A stretch of DNA of 64,000 nt, from assembly GCA_025677815.1 (NCBI GenBank), contig JAIXMP010000010.1, forward strand, positions 186,001 through 250,000, written 5' to 3'. Each line of letters begins with the position of its first letter. The stretch's first letter is position 1. Source of the DNA: Phascolomyces articulosus. Taxonomy: Eukaryota > Mucoromycota > Mucoromycetes > Mucorales > Lichtheimiaceae. Both the position numbers and the translations under genes were made by a program. The notes beneath the pieces are model-generated. The model made no database searches, was not told the origin of the DNA, and was given only the letters and a program-made list of their open reading frames with translations. This document shows positions 35,089 to 47,008 of this stretch, piece after piece.

Positions 35089-36969
35089 TTAGGCACTTTC
35101 AGACCCTTGATTTTGATCACGAAGTTCATCCAAAAGACTGTAGCATTCCTCTAAAGTTGAAACACACATTGCTTGTCCTTCAGGTACATTTCCTTCATCA
35201 TCATGGAACTTGCCATCCCGACGCAGATTATCGATACTTGTCAACTTCATTTGATATCTACCATCACCGCAAATTAATTATTTAGTAAATCCTGTTTTTG
35301 TTTTGCTGTTGTCATTATGCTCCCCAGTTTCCATTCACATTCAATATAAGATGACTTACGGATATAACTCTTCGGCCGAACAAGGTGCACCTGTATTTCT
35401 AACTGCAAGTAAACATTGACGAACAGTCGATAATTGGTTGTAAATAGGTTGTAATGCTTCTGACACCGGAAGACTTTCGTTCAGCAGTATAAGGATCATA
35501 CGATAACATTTTTGGAGTAAAAATAATAATACTGTTTGACCAGCCGGTGCGGCACCACTTTCATCAGTAAACTTGCCATAGTTGGGGCTTTCATCATCCG
35601 AGCATCGCATACTTAAAATATCGTGAAGTTGGTGTTGGTAGGTGAATAAATCGGTTTGACGCAAAGTCCATTTGTGTGTAAGTTCTAATCGTTCCAAATG
35701 CGTTTTCACCTCAACAAGTCGTTCGCGGATTGTTTGTAAAGCAGGTGAAAATTCACTGCCTGCTACAAGAACGAGATCATGTGCATATGCATAAATTTGC
35801 TCGAGAAGGCCAACAATGACAGCTTGGCCTGGAGGAACACTGACACCGTCTTTGCCCAAGAATTTGCCATCCACTCGCTTTTGATCAATTTCATTCAATT
35901 CTTGTTGAGCAGCAGCAAGATCAGATTCCTTAAACGTTCTTCTGCATGCAATGGACACCAAATGACGTCGAACTCGTAATAGTTGGTTACGTACAGGTAC
36001 ACTATTCAATGATTAAATTTCATTAGAGTTATATCCCATAATAGATGAAGCAAATAAATTTCTATTTTGATATCCACCCATGCCACACTTACAGTTCAGG
36101 TGAGACTTCATGAATTGTATCCAAAAGTTTTCGATAGATACGTTCTATATTATTCAAAATAAAAAAAAATGTTACTATAAAATAATAGATAATCCAAATA
36201 TTTGTTATGACTTACGACATTGCATAAATTTCACCCTAACAATCTTCATGGCAGTTTCTGGAATGAGACTATCTCTTTCATCCAATTCCAAAATTTGTTC
36301 AATTTCTTTCAACTTTTTTTCGTACGGTTCCAAAAACTCTTCAGCATAAATCCCGAATTCTTCTAATCTGTCAAAACATTGCTATTCAACCCGCAAAAGT
36401 AATTCACTGCTTTTTTAGAACATTTTATTTTCGTTTCCAGAAAATCATGCATTATTAATACAATTATTGTGTACACTTTACCTTAATAGCAATCACCTGA
36501 GAATATACAGCAGGTGCTAAAGAAAAAAAAAAAAGAAAACATATAAAGTTATATGAACCTAAAAATGACAAATAACTATACCCTTCTCATAAAATAAATA
36601 AATACACTTACTCTCCCTTGTCTTGCCTAAACATAAAAATGATAAACTTAGAAGTTGACAAACTTCGTCAAGTACATCGTCTGTGCGATTCGCTTGTCGA
36701 TCTTCTGAAAGTAATACATTGCCACGGATCTCGCTTAATTTTTCCACTTGTTGTTCTACTTCATCTTTTAATGGCACAATGTCTTGTGTACGAAGGTAGC
36801 TTGAACGATCCCGTTTCAGCGCGGTCAAACGATTCTTTATGCTCAACAACTGTTCTAATACAGCTTGTTCTATATATAAAATATTCTCGGTTAACAGTAC
36901 GTTTAATTTAATTGTATATAATTTTATGATAACTTATGACATACCTTCTGGAGGTATTCGGTTTGGCAT
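35089..36969 (-). CDS. DUF2408-type fungal protein of unknown function
   Basis: Minus-strand exons: 36969..36945, 36869..36612, 36516..36482, 36381..36216, 36144..36093, 36001..35360, 35257..35089; 448 residues. Three internal units share a helical leader and the signature G-K-F-x-x-x-x-G-x-x-P-x-G-Q: DGKFLGKDGVSVPPGQA, YGKFTDESGAAPAGQT and DGKFHDDEGNVPEGQA. This is how I remember fungal DUF2408 proteins. The protein is predicted mostly alpha-helical, without signal peptide or membrane segment. The 35-nt exon 3 is inferred because it restores phase and reads PAVYSQVIAIK, completing the first helical repeat. The biochemical role is unknown. Confidence 0.85.
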
Positions 36970-39819
36970 TTTGTGAAAGAAAAAAAAAAAAGTAAGAAAC
37001 GAAGCCCTGTCTCTCTCACCCACTACAACAACTTGAGTTTCGGATAACATGGTAAAATATTTCAACCGAATTAAATCTCAGCCTTCATTCGAAAACTGTT
37101 CCCCCCGACACAGCTCAAAGGAGAAAGTGTTTATGCATTATGCACATACAGTCAATCTTTAGTTGAGTATTATGGTAAAAGATTAGTTTACTCAGAAAAA
37201 AAAACATAAGAGACTTTTAAACCGAGAAAATTTGTTACATATAAAATTTAATCACGAGATCATTTTCGCCACCTTTGAAATATCAAGCTTTTACTATATT
37301 AATTAATAATAAAGGATTATTTCGCTGATTAATAATAATAGAAAAATGTATTGGAAAATCATCTTGTATTTGTCATTATTAATGGTTCCAAGTATAATAA
37401 TATATAAAGCGGGATCAACCTAGAAGATTCTGGTAAAACAAAAAAAAGAACATTTCTACTATTACCATAAAAAATCAAAGAATGGAATTTTCTCTGTGTG
37501 ATAGTTATTTTACCCGTCGTCTGATGATAGACTTCTTTACTTTCTGATTGTTGTTAAATAACAAGAATAGTACTTCTATAAAAGTCTAGTTAGGTTTGTC
37601 AATGTTTCTACTAAAGAGAACATTACTTGTAATTATAAATTTGTTTATTACTAATACGAACAAAGGAATATTATTATGATGTGACTTGATGGACTACTAG
37701 AAAAAAGTGAAGAACGGTTTAAGTACATATAACCTCGTCGCGAGACAACTAAGTTTGCTCTGACCTATCAGCTTTTTGGAACTAAATAATCTCAAGACTG
37801 ATTGATTGATGAATAAATCTTGAGCTCAATAAAAAAAAAAAAAGGAAATTTTTATGTCTCGTTTTACCAGGTTCAAACGAAATAAAATAAACCTTTTCCC
37901 GCGCACTTTTTAATTAACAAGTGTACTACTGGTGATGTAATTTATTTTGTATTTACAAAAAAAAAACAAAAAACAAAAAACAAAAGAAATAAATTGAATC
38001 GAAAAGAGTGTCAAAAGGAACATTTAGTGAAACAGTGAATAGTACGATTTGTCATACATATAACATCTTTTGACCAATCCCCAAACTAGATAATTTAACC
38101 TGATTAGGTAAACATAAAAGATCAATATACTCAGACGGACTTTGATGATATTCTTATTATTACTGTAGTAATTGTAGTGATTATATATACATTATTAACC
38201 AGCAAACGTAAATTTGCCGATATACATTAGCTATATATAAAAATATATTTGTATGATTCCCTTTAGTATCTGTTGTGATTTTGTAATCTTCTTTTTTTTT
38301 TCAAGTCCTTTCTTGTTTCAGAATTGCTTATAAAATAATGATTTATTTCTGTGGACTTGGAACTATCTTTTATTATTGATTGTTCCCTACTACTGTACAC
38401 TGACGTCCACCGTTTTTAAACATGTTTTTTTTATATGACATTCACTATTGAAAAAAAAGAGCAAATATCTCTGTGTAGTCACATGTAACATCCTCTATAT
38501 AAATGTTTTAAATATTAACAGCTATTCTAAACCTTTATAAGAGTTATGATCATGGTGACTCTCTCATCCTACTACTTTCCTCTTTTTAAATAAACTTTTA
38601 AGAAATACACACATATATATCATAAAACATACCCATCATAACTGTTATAATATCAAGCTATATTATAGTATTTATACACTTCATAGACTTCACAACCTTT
38701 CAATAAAATAAAAACCAACTTCATTTTCCTTTTTATTTGGAGACACTATCCTTACAACTTGAGCATTGATGATAAAACATATTGGTCTTTCTACACAACT
38801 CATGCAATATGCTTGTTATAGTAAGTGGATAGTTATCTACTAATTTGTGACTGATAAAAAAATATATAACTGGTCATGTTTCGGGTAAAGCGGGATTTAT
38901 ATAATTGCTTTAAAGAACACATGAGGCGATGAACTATCATCCATCACAGAAAGTTACTTTTTTTATTGATGGTATAAAGTAGGGTGGTAGATCATCGAGT
39001 TTAAGATAATTGTTGCTGATATTTATTAATTGATGCAAAAACAGTAATAATATTCTTTTGTAAGCATGATTGGCCGTTTGATATTGTTATTGCGTTTTTT
39101 AGACTAGCACATATTTATTGTAGTTTGATGTAGCAAGCAGCGAGAAGAATCCGTTTTTCCAATATTGTAAAAAAAAAAAAGTAAATGTATGTGAAATTTG
39201 CACTAGTATTCTATTGGAAATTATACCTCGATGTAAATATTCTCTTTTGTACATATATTATGTACTGTGTATATATTCTTGAAACGTTTTTTTTTTCCAA
39301 GATGAATATCCTGCACAATGATATAAAGAATAATATTGATCTAACTAGTGAAATAAGATATAAAATAGCGTATATTTATTAATAGAACATATGCAGAGTA
39401 TTCTGTATATCATCATGTACGTAGTTGATGTAGTTTGTTCAGCTCCGAGTAAATAAATGTTCTCATATTATACGATTTTGCGAAGAAACGTTTGCAATAT
39501 AATACTAAAATTACAATAGTGAGAAGTCAACATGTTCTTGTTGTTCTTGGTAAACTAAATTAATTAGTATAGATTATCCGAGAGTATGATTTGATGACTA
39601 ATTTATACCATAGTAACTTGAAGGTGTATATTTTTGTAGTATAATAATGTATAATATAAATATACATAGTCGATTATATTTTGAGACAATGTATATCATG
39701 CTGACCATGATGGTAATCATATCATTGTATAAAATTATTCCATATAAATCTTTTGTTTCCTTCCCATCAAACTGTTTGATCAGCAGAACGAGTGAGTTTT
39801 CGTCAAGTTAACAAGTTTG

Positions 39820-39860
39820 ACATCCGCAAGGAAATTTTTTACTAGACTATCGGCGGATGT
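39820..39860. repeat. Inverted repeat ACATCCGC ... GCGGATGT
   Basis: Perfect 8-bp arms (39820 region and 39853-39860) separated by about 25 bases in a gene-free region. Confidence 0.5.
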
Positions 39861-40102
39861 TATACAAAATCACGACGATTGCTCGTTATGTGATTAATGC
39901 AGCTGTCTTCTTTCTTTTCGGAATGTATAATAGAAATGTTGTTCTTGTAGTACCAAAGAAATAGATCATTCAATGTCACCATCATCGATTACGAAGACAA
40001 AATGAAATACCCGCTAAAATATCCTAAATTGTTAATAGCTTATTTTATGCATGACACGTTGTCCAAGACATGAAAAGAACTGGTTGGGGGAAATTAAAAT
40101 AC

Positions 40103-40129
40103 TTTTTTTTTTTTTTTTTTTTTTTTTTT
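40103..40129. repeat. T27 homopolymer
   Basis: Twenty-seven consecutive T residues; could be the poly-A end of a minus-strand retro-insertion, but no partner sequence is evident. Confidence 0.9.
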
Positions 40130-40733
40130 GCTTGGGGAACTTTCATCACTGGCTATTAAAAAAAAATTAATAAAAAAAATTAAGGGGTTTTATTCCAGTG
40201 AACGTTACACGATGTGGATCTCGTTCTCTAACGGAAAATCCTTGGGGTAAAAATGGGTTTTGATTAGCGGCGACCAAATGCAAAAACAGCAAGTTGATAG
40301 GTTTTATTTTTACTACATATTACCACTAAATGAATAACAAACAATATCAAGTTTTGAGGCTATTATTATTATTATTATTTGGATAGACATGTAGATGATT
40401 ATCATCATTAATATTACGAGGATATATGTATAAAAACACATGTAAACATCAAATTATTATTATTTGGATTATTTTTAGTATGAATTGCTCTAGTAATACA
40501 TGTAAATCATCAACATGGGTAAAGATGCTTTTGCCTCAAAGGAAGCACATGTTATAATATATGATACGTTAATCTAGACCCCAAGAATGTTTTATATTTT
40601 AGTCACTTAAAAACTTTATGCAGACGACGGAGTTGTTTTATGAAATGTAAATCACAGAGAAGAGACAACTGTATAAAGCGGGAACCAATATATAATATAA
40701 TAAAATAGTTAAATCGTTTATGCTGCTCGTTCA

Positions 40734-40752
40734 GTACGTACGTACGTACGTA
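40734..40752. repeat. (GTAC)n tetranucleotide run
   Basis: Four and a half GTAC units, self-complementary. Confidence 0.9.
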
Positions 40753-41405
40753 AGGAGTTCTTTTATCGGAAAACAACTTTGCCTCCGAAATGAATTATTT
40801 TTCTTCGCATAGGACTAAAACTTTTATGGATCGATTCACCTTTGAACACATCAATAAATATTTGTAATACATCACTATCCATTTACCAAATCCTTGGTTC
40901 CTTATTTTTCATTTTAAAGAATGAATTTAATATGAGAAAGAATACGTCGGAATTGAAAAGTGTGCAGGTGTCCATAGTAATACATCTCATAAGGAAAGCG
41001 ACAATGTATAACCTTCTTTTAGTAAGTAACAGAAAAATTCAAAGCTTATTTTTTTATTTTTTGTTTATAAGAAATTTTAAGCTCATTACTACTAGATATC
41101 TGCATGCCAATCGAATATATTTTGTATAATAATTGAACCTGCATGTGTTTATCGAAACAGAATATAAAGTAGATCAATCGCTTTAATAGATTAAATATCT
41201 AGTTTTATAGAGCTAAAATATATGCTCTATATATTATTATATAATAAAGAAGAGCAGTAGCTCTGGTAGAAGAAAGGGTATTGCTATATAACATAAAACA
41301 AGAGTATTAATTAATAAGAAAACTTAAACACGTTGTTTTATTTCTTCTTATGGTGGTTTTTACGCAAAAGTTTAAGCTCTCGCCCAAAGGCGGAATGGCC
41401 CAGTA

Positions 41406-41566
41406 AGGGGTTGGCAGTTAATATTATGTGCATTTTATCCCCTTTCCTTTGGGGTTGCGAACAAACCTCCGCATAGAATATGCACAGATGAAAAAAGAAA
41501 CTGTTTTAGTCTATGGAAAAACAAAACGCGTAAAGATTTCCACACGAAATCAAAAAATATATAAAA
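41406..41566 (+). promoter_or_regulatory. Promoter of secreted-protein gene: STRE-like sites and TATA box
   Basis: AGGGG at 41406-41410 and CCCCT at 41439-41443 match the stress-response element. TATATAAAA at 41558-41566 is a strong TATA match, 130 bp before the ATG at 41696. Role inferred from position and consensus only. Confidence 0.55.
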
Positions 41567-41695
41567 GGCGAGGAAAATTTGAATAAATCAGATTCTTCAT
41601 TCCAATTACTTCAATCCCTTTGTCCATTCCTTTCTATTAACAGAAATACTATCTCTTTTCCTTTCAACAACTTCTCTCTTGATTCAAAAACCAAA

Positions 41696-42352
41696 ATGCG
41701 TTTCTTTACATTGACTGCTATTGCCGCTTTCTTGGCCACTGCTACCGTTAACGGTCTTCCCATCGATGCTGCCAAAACTACCTCTGTTACCGATGCCATC
41801 CCCCTCAACACTTCTCAACTCACTCAATGTATCACTCAAGTCGTTGATAACGGTGCCAAGGTTTGTGACTTGACCCTTTTGGATGGTTTGACCTCCACTG
41901 TCCTTGGTCTCGTTGATAGCACCACTGGTAACCTTCTCAACCTCAATGGCCGTATTCTCGATGTGAACACCCTTACTGCTTTGGTTACCAAGGCCACCGG
42001 TATCCTCAACAGCCAAGGTCAAACTGTCAACCCTGAATCCATCCTCCAAACTGTCAATGGCTTGGTCCAATCTCTCCCTGTTGGTAAGATCACCCCTGCC
42101 CTTCTCAAGCGCGATATCATTTCCAGCACCCTCCAAAATGTTGACCAAGTCCTCGAACCCAGCGGATTGTCTTTGGATGAAGTCAAGTCTCTTGTTGGTC
42201 GAACCCTTCTTGATGATTTGAATGTTCCCCCCTTTGCTGAAAGCATTACTGGTGAAGTAAAGACAGCTGTCTGTGATGCTCTTGCCCAAGTTAACCTTGT
42301 TAACTGTGACGAAGTCTTGTCCATCCTTCCCACCGAAGGTCATTTGCTCTAA
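41696..42352 (+). CDS. Small secreted protein, paralogue 1 (lineage-specific family)
   Basis: Single exon, 218 residues, from the ATG in CCAAAATG. The signal peptide MRFFTLTAIAAFLATATVNG is followed by a mature region with four Cys residues: LTQC, KVCDLTLL, AVCDAL and VNCDEVL. Its paralogue at 44086 shares these and the LLxGLTSTVLGLVD block. Codons are strongly biased to C in the third position (CTC, GCC, ACC, AAC), unlike the surrounding AT-rich genes, which together with the TATA box suggests very high expression. No domain is recognised. A wall-associated or surface-active protein is possible, but this is speculation. Confidence 0.88.
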   Translation: MRFFTLTAIAAFLATATVNGLPIDAAKTTSVTDAIPLNTSQLTQCITQVVDNGAKVCDLTLLDGLTSTVLGLVDSTTGNLLNLNGRILDVNTLTALVTKATGILNSQGQTVNPESILQTVNGLVQSLPVGKITPALLKRDIISSTLQNVDQVLEPSGLSLDEVKSLVGRTLLDDLNVPPFAESITGEVKTAVCDALAQVNLVNCDEVLSILPTEGHLL

Positions 42353-44085
42353 ATAGGAACGTTTTTTTTTTTGGTTTTGTTTTAAAAGACATCTTACTAC
42401 ACATTCCTTTACTTGACACTTTTCTTTTTATTTCACATAAACATATATACACAATACCAATCCAATAATAGGGTGCGGTATATGTAGTTCTACGTACACT
42501 TTAAAATACCATCTTTTCACTTGTTGTTCAATTAACTTATTATTCTGCTATATTATAATAAAAAATGGATATCCATAACCAATACATATTTTTATACTTC
42601 TTGCTTTGTGACTTTTGCGCAGTCAATGGTTTGACCATGTATGTATTATATATAGATGTTTGTACATATCGTGATCTCTTTTAAAAAGATCATAATGCTG
42701 ATATGTAAATATTATAAATATTTACTGGAGCCTATGTTAAATAAAGTTGCTACTATTGCCAGGAAACTTAACAGAAACAATGAGAAAAAAAAAACAAGCT
42801 CATTAAAACAAATATATAAAACAGAAATTTTTTCTATAGTTCCTCGCTATCCTAGGGTTTACCACCAATTGCTATTATGAATAATATGCATTGATAAGGT
42901 AGATCCTTTTACATACTTTACACTAGAAAAAAAAAGGTAGTGTATATGTGAGATTTTAATTGCTAATATCTTATTTCTCGCAATTTAACGTTTTAGGAAT
43001 CCTATGTCAAAGCAGCAAAACGATAGCAAAACAAACTTGTGTCTTCAATTCTTTAAAATTAACGCACAATATTATTCTAGTAACTATATTTAAATATTGT
43101 AGGATTTCACCACTATCTAAAAAACCACTAATTATATTTTTTTTGTTATTGCTATAACTGACAACTAATAACATCATTAAATCATATTGTACTTACTATC
43201 GCAGTAGATCAATTACAATTATATCATCCCGTCGAGGTGGTGTTAACCGAAAAATGCTTAACATATTTTATATTGACTACGTACCACAGATGGAATTTAT
43301 AACGCCAGTAATTTTTTTTTATAGTAATCATAATTATTAGCAACAAACATGTCCTGTAGATAATATTTTTTTTATTAAAAGTTAGAAAATAAACACACTA
43401 TACTCTTATAAAATCATTATATTATTAAATATTACAAGAAAGGTATTGTTATTCATATAAAGAAGATAAAAACATTTATGCTTGAATTAATAGGTATCTA
43501 TATTGATTGATGGACCAAACTAGGGGGGAGCTGATTTAAATTTTACAACATCTTTAATATTTACCCAGAATAGATTCATACTACTGCATCAATATTTTAA
43601 AATAAAAGCAGCATCTATTAAGAACCCATAGTTAACCTGAAACAGTACGACATTACCATATAACCCAATTAAAGAAAGTTTACAGGTGTTGCTCATGTTT
43701 ATTATGCTGCTACTACATATAAGCAATATACTTTTTTTAAAAAAAAATGCTAATCAGCTCTCTCTCTCAAAAAATAAAGTTAAATATTAAGTATCATATT
43801 ATTTGCATTGTGCCTTGATTGGACTCATCCAAATATATTGTGCATACTGATATATGATTTCAAGATGAATCAATAACCATATAATCAATAATGAAAAAAA
43901 AAGATATAAATGCCGTTGTTGAATTGAAAATTTACTTTTTCCTTCTTTCCACATAGCAATTTTACTTTCCTTCCAGTCCCTTCCTTCTTTTTTTTTTTTT
44001 TTACAAGAAATATATTTCTTTAACCCCAATTCCTTTCCTTTCTATACAATACATTGTGTATTATATCTTTTTATTTTAATAAAAC
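42353..44085. other. Intergenic between the two secreted paralogues
   Basis: 1.7 kb AT-rich DNA with no recognised gene. A pyrimidine-rich stretch (43930-44060) precedes the second paralogue. Confidence 0.55.
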
Positions 44086-44826
44086 ATGCGTTTCTTTTCA
44101 TTGACTTCCTTTGTTGCACTTGCAGCATCTGCTGCCATGGTTGTGCAAAGTATACCTGTTAGTACTTTACAAGCAAGAGGCCTCGATGTTGGTGCCAATG
44201 GCCATGGTCACGTCAAATCATCATCTGTTACCGGTATCAATCCTATTTCTCTTAACGTTGATCAACTTACTCAGTGCGTTAGTCAAATCGTGGATCAAGG
44301 TGCCAGGACATGCGATTTGACTCTTTTGAATGGTTTAACTTCGACTGTTCTTGGTCTTGTCGACAATACTGTAGGCCAACTTCTTATTTGCGACGGTCAT
44401 CTTCTTGATTTAGGTGCTCTCACTGATTTGGTCAATCAAGCCACTGGTATTCTCAAGGGCAAGGGCAAAACAATCAATGTCAATGCAGTCCTTCGTGTTG
44501 TTACTGGTTTGCTTCAAAAGCTTCCTACTGATAAACTTCTTGGTTCACTTACTAATGGAGGCCTTGGTAAAGGTCTTCTTGGCGGTGGCTCGTCAACAGG
44601 TGGAAGTGATGATCTCCTCGGTGGTATCCTTGGTGGTACTAAACTGACCTTGGTACAAGTTAAATTGATCATTGCTATCAAGCTCCAACAATTGGGTGTG
44701 GAGCCCCTCGTCGTTCATCTTACTGGAAACATCGAAGAGGAAGTTTGTGATCTTTTGGAAGAGCTTACCATTGATTGCGAAAAGCTGTTGCCAATCCTTG
44801 TAAAACAAGGAGGAAAGCTCCTCTAA
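44086..44826 (+). CDS. Small secreted protein, paralogue 2
   Basis: Single exon, 246 residues. The signal peptide MRFFSLTSFVALAASAAMVV is followed by a KHx-like short spacer and then the same core as the 41696 gene: LTQCVSQIVDQGARTCDLTL, GLTSTVLGLVD, QATGIL, EEVCDLLEE and DCEKLLPIL. It has one additional Cys (LLICDGH) and a Gly-rich insertion (LGKGLLGGGSSTGGSDDLLG) absent from paralogue 1. Codon bias is weaker than in paralogue 1, suggesting lower expression. The pair is a tandem duplication about 1.7 kb apart on the same strand. Function unknown. Confidence 0.87.
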   Translation: MRFFSLTSFVALAASAAMVVQSIPVSTLQARGLDVGANGHGHVKSSSVTGINPISLNVDQLTQCVSQIVDQGARTCDLTLLNGLTSTVLGLVDNTVGQLLICDGHLLDLGALTDLVNQATGILKGKGKTINVNAVLRVVTGLLQKLPTDKLLGSLTNGGLGKGLLGGGSSTGGSDDLLGGILGGTKLTLVQVKLIIAIKLQQLGVEPLVVHLTGNIEEEVCDLLEELTIDCEKLLPILVKQGGKLL

Positions 44827-45013
44827 ACTTAGTATTATTAGCGCGTATGTAGTAGTTTTATATATACTTGTTTATTATTAAAATATAATATTTTTTTTCT
44901 TTCCAACCCTTTGATGGTTTTAGCACAATAAATATACTATTATTATATTATCATTTTTACTTAATAAATCGAAAGTTTGACTTCGTTAATTGAAACTGAA
45001 CCCAGATAATGTA

Positions 45014-46221
45014 ATGTGCTCTTCTCTAATGACTATACAAAATTATCTGCGTAGGCTGTAAGAAAAAGGAAAAAAAAAATAGAGAGTATTTTTACTATTT
45101 TGTTTTAACACATCTTTTGTTTGTCTACTCCTCTTTTATTTGCGGTGTCGCGTTCTTTGGTTTCTTTTTAGGTACCCTTTACAGTCATTTAAACTATGGC
45201 GAAAGACTATGCGATCACCATCTGTTCAATCTACAGAAATGCCAATGACTAAAGACGGATCAGCACAATTAGAAAAACTACTTGGCATTGTGCATGAATC
45301 AAAAGATCCTGCAACAAATCTAATGAATCAAGCAGGATTTTCAGTTCAAAAATGTGTATCTTCAATTCAAGGAGCTGGTAAGTTTGCGGGGAAGCTATTT
45401 TTGCCTAATTGACATAACTACAGACAACATGTTTATACTATAAACTTTAAATATGAAATGCTAGGAAATGGCGTATTTTTAAGTGGAAAATGTCAGACTG
45501 GCCAGATTGTATGCTTATATCCAGGCACAGTTTATTTACCATTTGAACCATTGTTTTTCCCCAGTATAGCAAATAGCTATATTTTGAAATGTTTTGATGG
45601 TTTATTTATTGATGGAAAAAACACTGGTAATATAAAATACTTTGGTTATCCATCATTGATATAAATGTAACAGTAATATTTTAGGACTTTCTGCTAGGAT
45701 ATATCGCTCTATATACCTTCGTGAGAATTGGCCCGGTGCAATACAGACAAGTGACGTTACATGGTTAACAGAAAACCCAAGGTAAGCGAGCAATTTTCTT
45801 TCCCAATTTCACTGCTTACCCATACCCAGTCCCATCCTTTTTTTTTTATAAAGCCTAATAATATATTATATAAAATTCACAACTTCAAACAAACAAAAAG
45901 AAATCCGTTGACAATAGGGCAGTTTGTTAATAATGGAACACGTACGCTTCATCATTCGAATGGTGAGTTTTTTCACATATCCTACGGCTTATGGATTTCA
46001 AACTAATATAAATCCCTCTAATTACGCAAATATATCTTCCAGTGCGATACCATGAAATTGATTTACCAACAACCTTTCCCATTGAATTACGACAATATCT
46101 CCCTAACATCTATTGGAATGGTCTCGACACATTAACACATTATACACGAGTTGTAGCGCTGGTAGCTACAAAAGACATCAAAGATACTGAACTTTTCAGT
46201 ACATATATGGATGCTGTATAA
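45014..46221 (+). CDS. SETD9: SET-domain protein, SETD9 homologue
   Basis: Exons 45014..45057, 45172..45377, 45465..45626, 45685..45781, 45901..45962 and 46043..46221 encode 249 residues. The order of motifs matches human SETD9: GFSVQKCVSSIQGAGNGVFL, LYPGTVYLPFEPLFFPSIAN, CFDGLFIDG, TWLTENPRNPLTIGQFVNNG, RYHEIDLPTTFPIELRQYLP and a final ELFSTY. The N-H-S cofactor-binding region of canonical SET domains is only weakly present. SETD9 is a predicted methyltransferase of unknown substrate. Exon 1 is inferred: it joins in phase, giving MCSSLMTIQNYLRRLYPLQS; ATG 45029 is an alternative start. The acceptor at 45900 is A-rich and weak but gives the expected NPLxIGQxVNN block. Confidence 0.88.
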
Positions 46222-46240
46222 TAATAAGTTTTTCTTTATT

Positions 46241-47008
46241 TTACAATAAGTCAAAGTCATCCAACTAAAATAATAAAACAAAATTCATAGGTATCATAAA
46301 TTAGATTAATATCGCACACTCATCCACCCACACAAACCTCATCCTTGTATCCATTTTCTGTGCATATTCCCCTCCAAAAAAATAAAAAACTTCCAATAAA
46401 TTACCTTATCATTGTATTTCATGATCTTTCTCTTAATCTTAGATGTATCTACCCAAGTGACGAAATCTTCCATTGTTCGAGTAACCAAAAATGCTGTATC
46501 AGTAATCGTTTGAGGTCCCACACGAACATGTCCTTGTTCAACAAACGTAACTGCTTCCTTGACTGTTTCTGCCATTTTTAAACGACACATGACAATCGGT
46601 AACCGCCTTCGACAGAATGCTGATACAGTTACTTTATTACAATCGCTGAATTTGCTGGTAGAAGTAATAATGCCCATAGAATAGAGTTTATCCAAAAGTG
46701 CCTTTTCTTGTTCTGTACGGAAAGGATCGCGTGAATCCAAAAGTGAGATTTTGTTGGCTAATTGTTTAATATTTCCTGCAAGTTTATTGTATCTATTAAA
46801 AAAATAAAGAATTCAGACATTAGACGATTGTTTCAAAGGAACCGATCTAGATCAAAAATAATCGTTCCATTTACTTATGATAATCTTCTCGTTGTTGTAA
46901 ATGGTATCTTCGAATGACTTTGATTTCTCGGATATTATCTTCTTTTTTCCATTGAAGGAAATCAACCTTCTTTAAAAGCTTTTGTTCATGATATTTAAGT
47001 TGTCTCAT
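46241..47008 (-). CDS. IMP3: U3 snoRNP protein Imp3
   Basis: Minus-strand exons 47008..46875, 46792..46405 and 46264..46241 encode 181 residues (yeast Imp3 has 183). Imp3 is part of the Mpp10-Imp3-Imp4 complex of the small-subunit processome and helps U3 snoRNA pair with pre-rRNA. It starts [20 protein letters not shown], almost the family consensus, followed by the REDYHKYNKLAG block. The S4 RNA-binding domain covers about residues 105-165 ([20 protein letters not shown], then [12 protein letters not shown]). The last exon is only 24 nt (LDDFDLL-stop), which matches the conserved Imp3 C-terminal D-D-F-D-L end. Its stop is 19 bp from the convergent SETD9 stop. Confidence 0.95.

Larger units (their letters stand above)
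36970..41405. other. Long gene-poor AT-rich region
   Basis: 4.4 kb with no recognisable gene; open frames are below 100 codons and dominated by I/F/Y/L/K/N. It holds a T27 run, a GTAC tetranucleotide run and an inverted repeat at 39820-39860. A short patch around 40195-40265 looks less AT-rich and could be a decayed coding fragment, but I cannot assign it. Confidence 0.5.

Noticed and set aside
41684..42343. 219-codon open frame antisense to secreted paralogue 1
   Set aside because: It is the mirror of a strongly codon-biased gene (third-position C avoids stops on the other strand); no signal or motif and no paralogue opposite the 44086 gene.
45661..45900. Possible broken SETD9 because of the A-rich acceptor at 45900
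   Set aside because: Using that acceptor restores the conserved NPLTIGQFVNNG block in phase, so the gene is read as intact.
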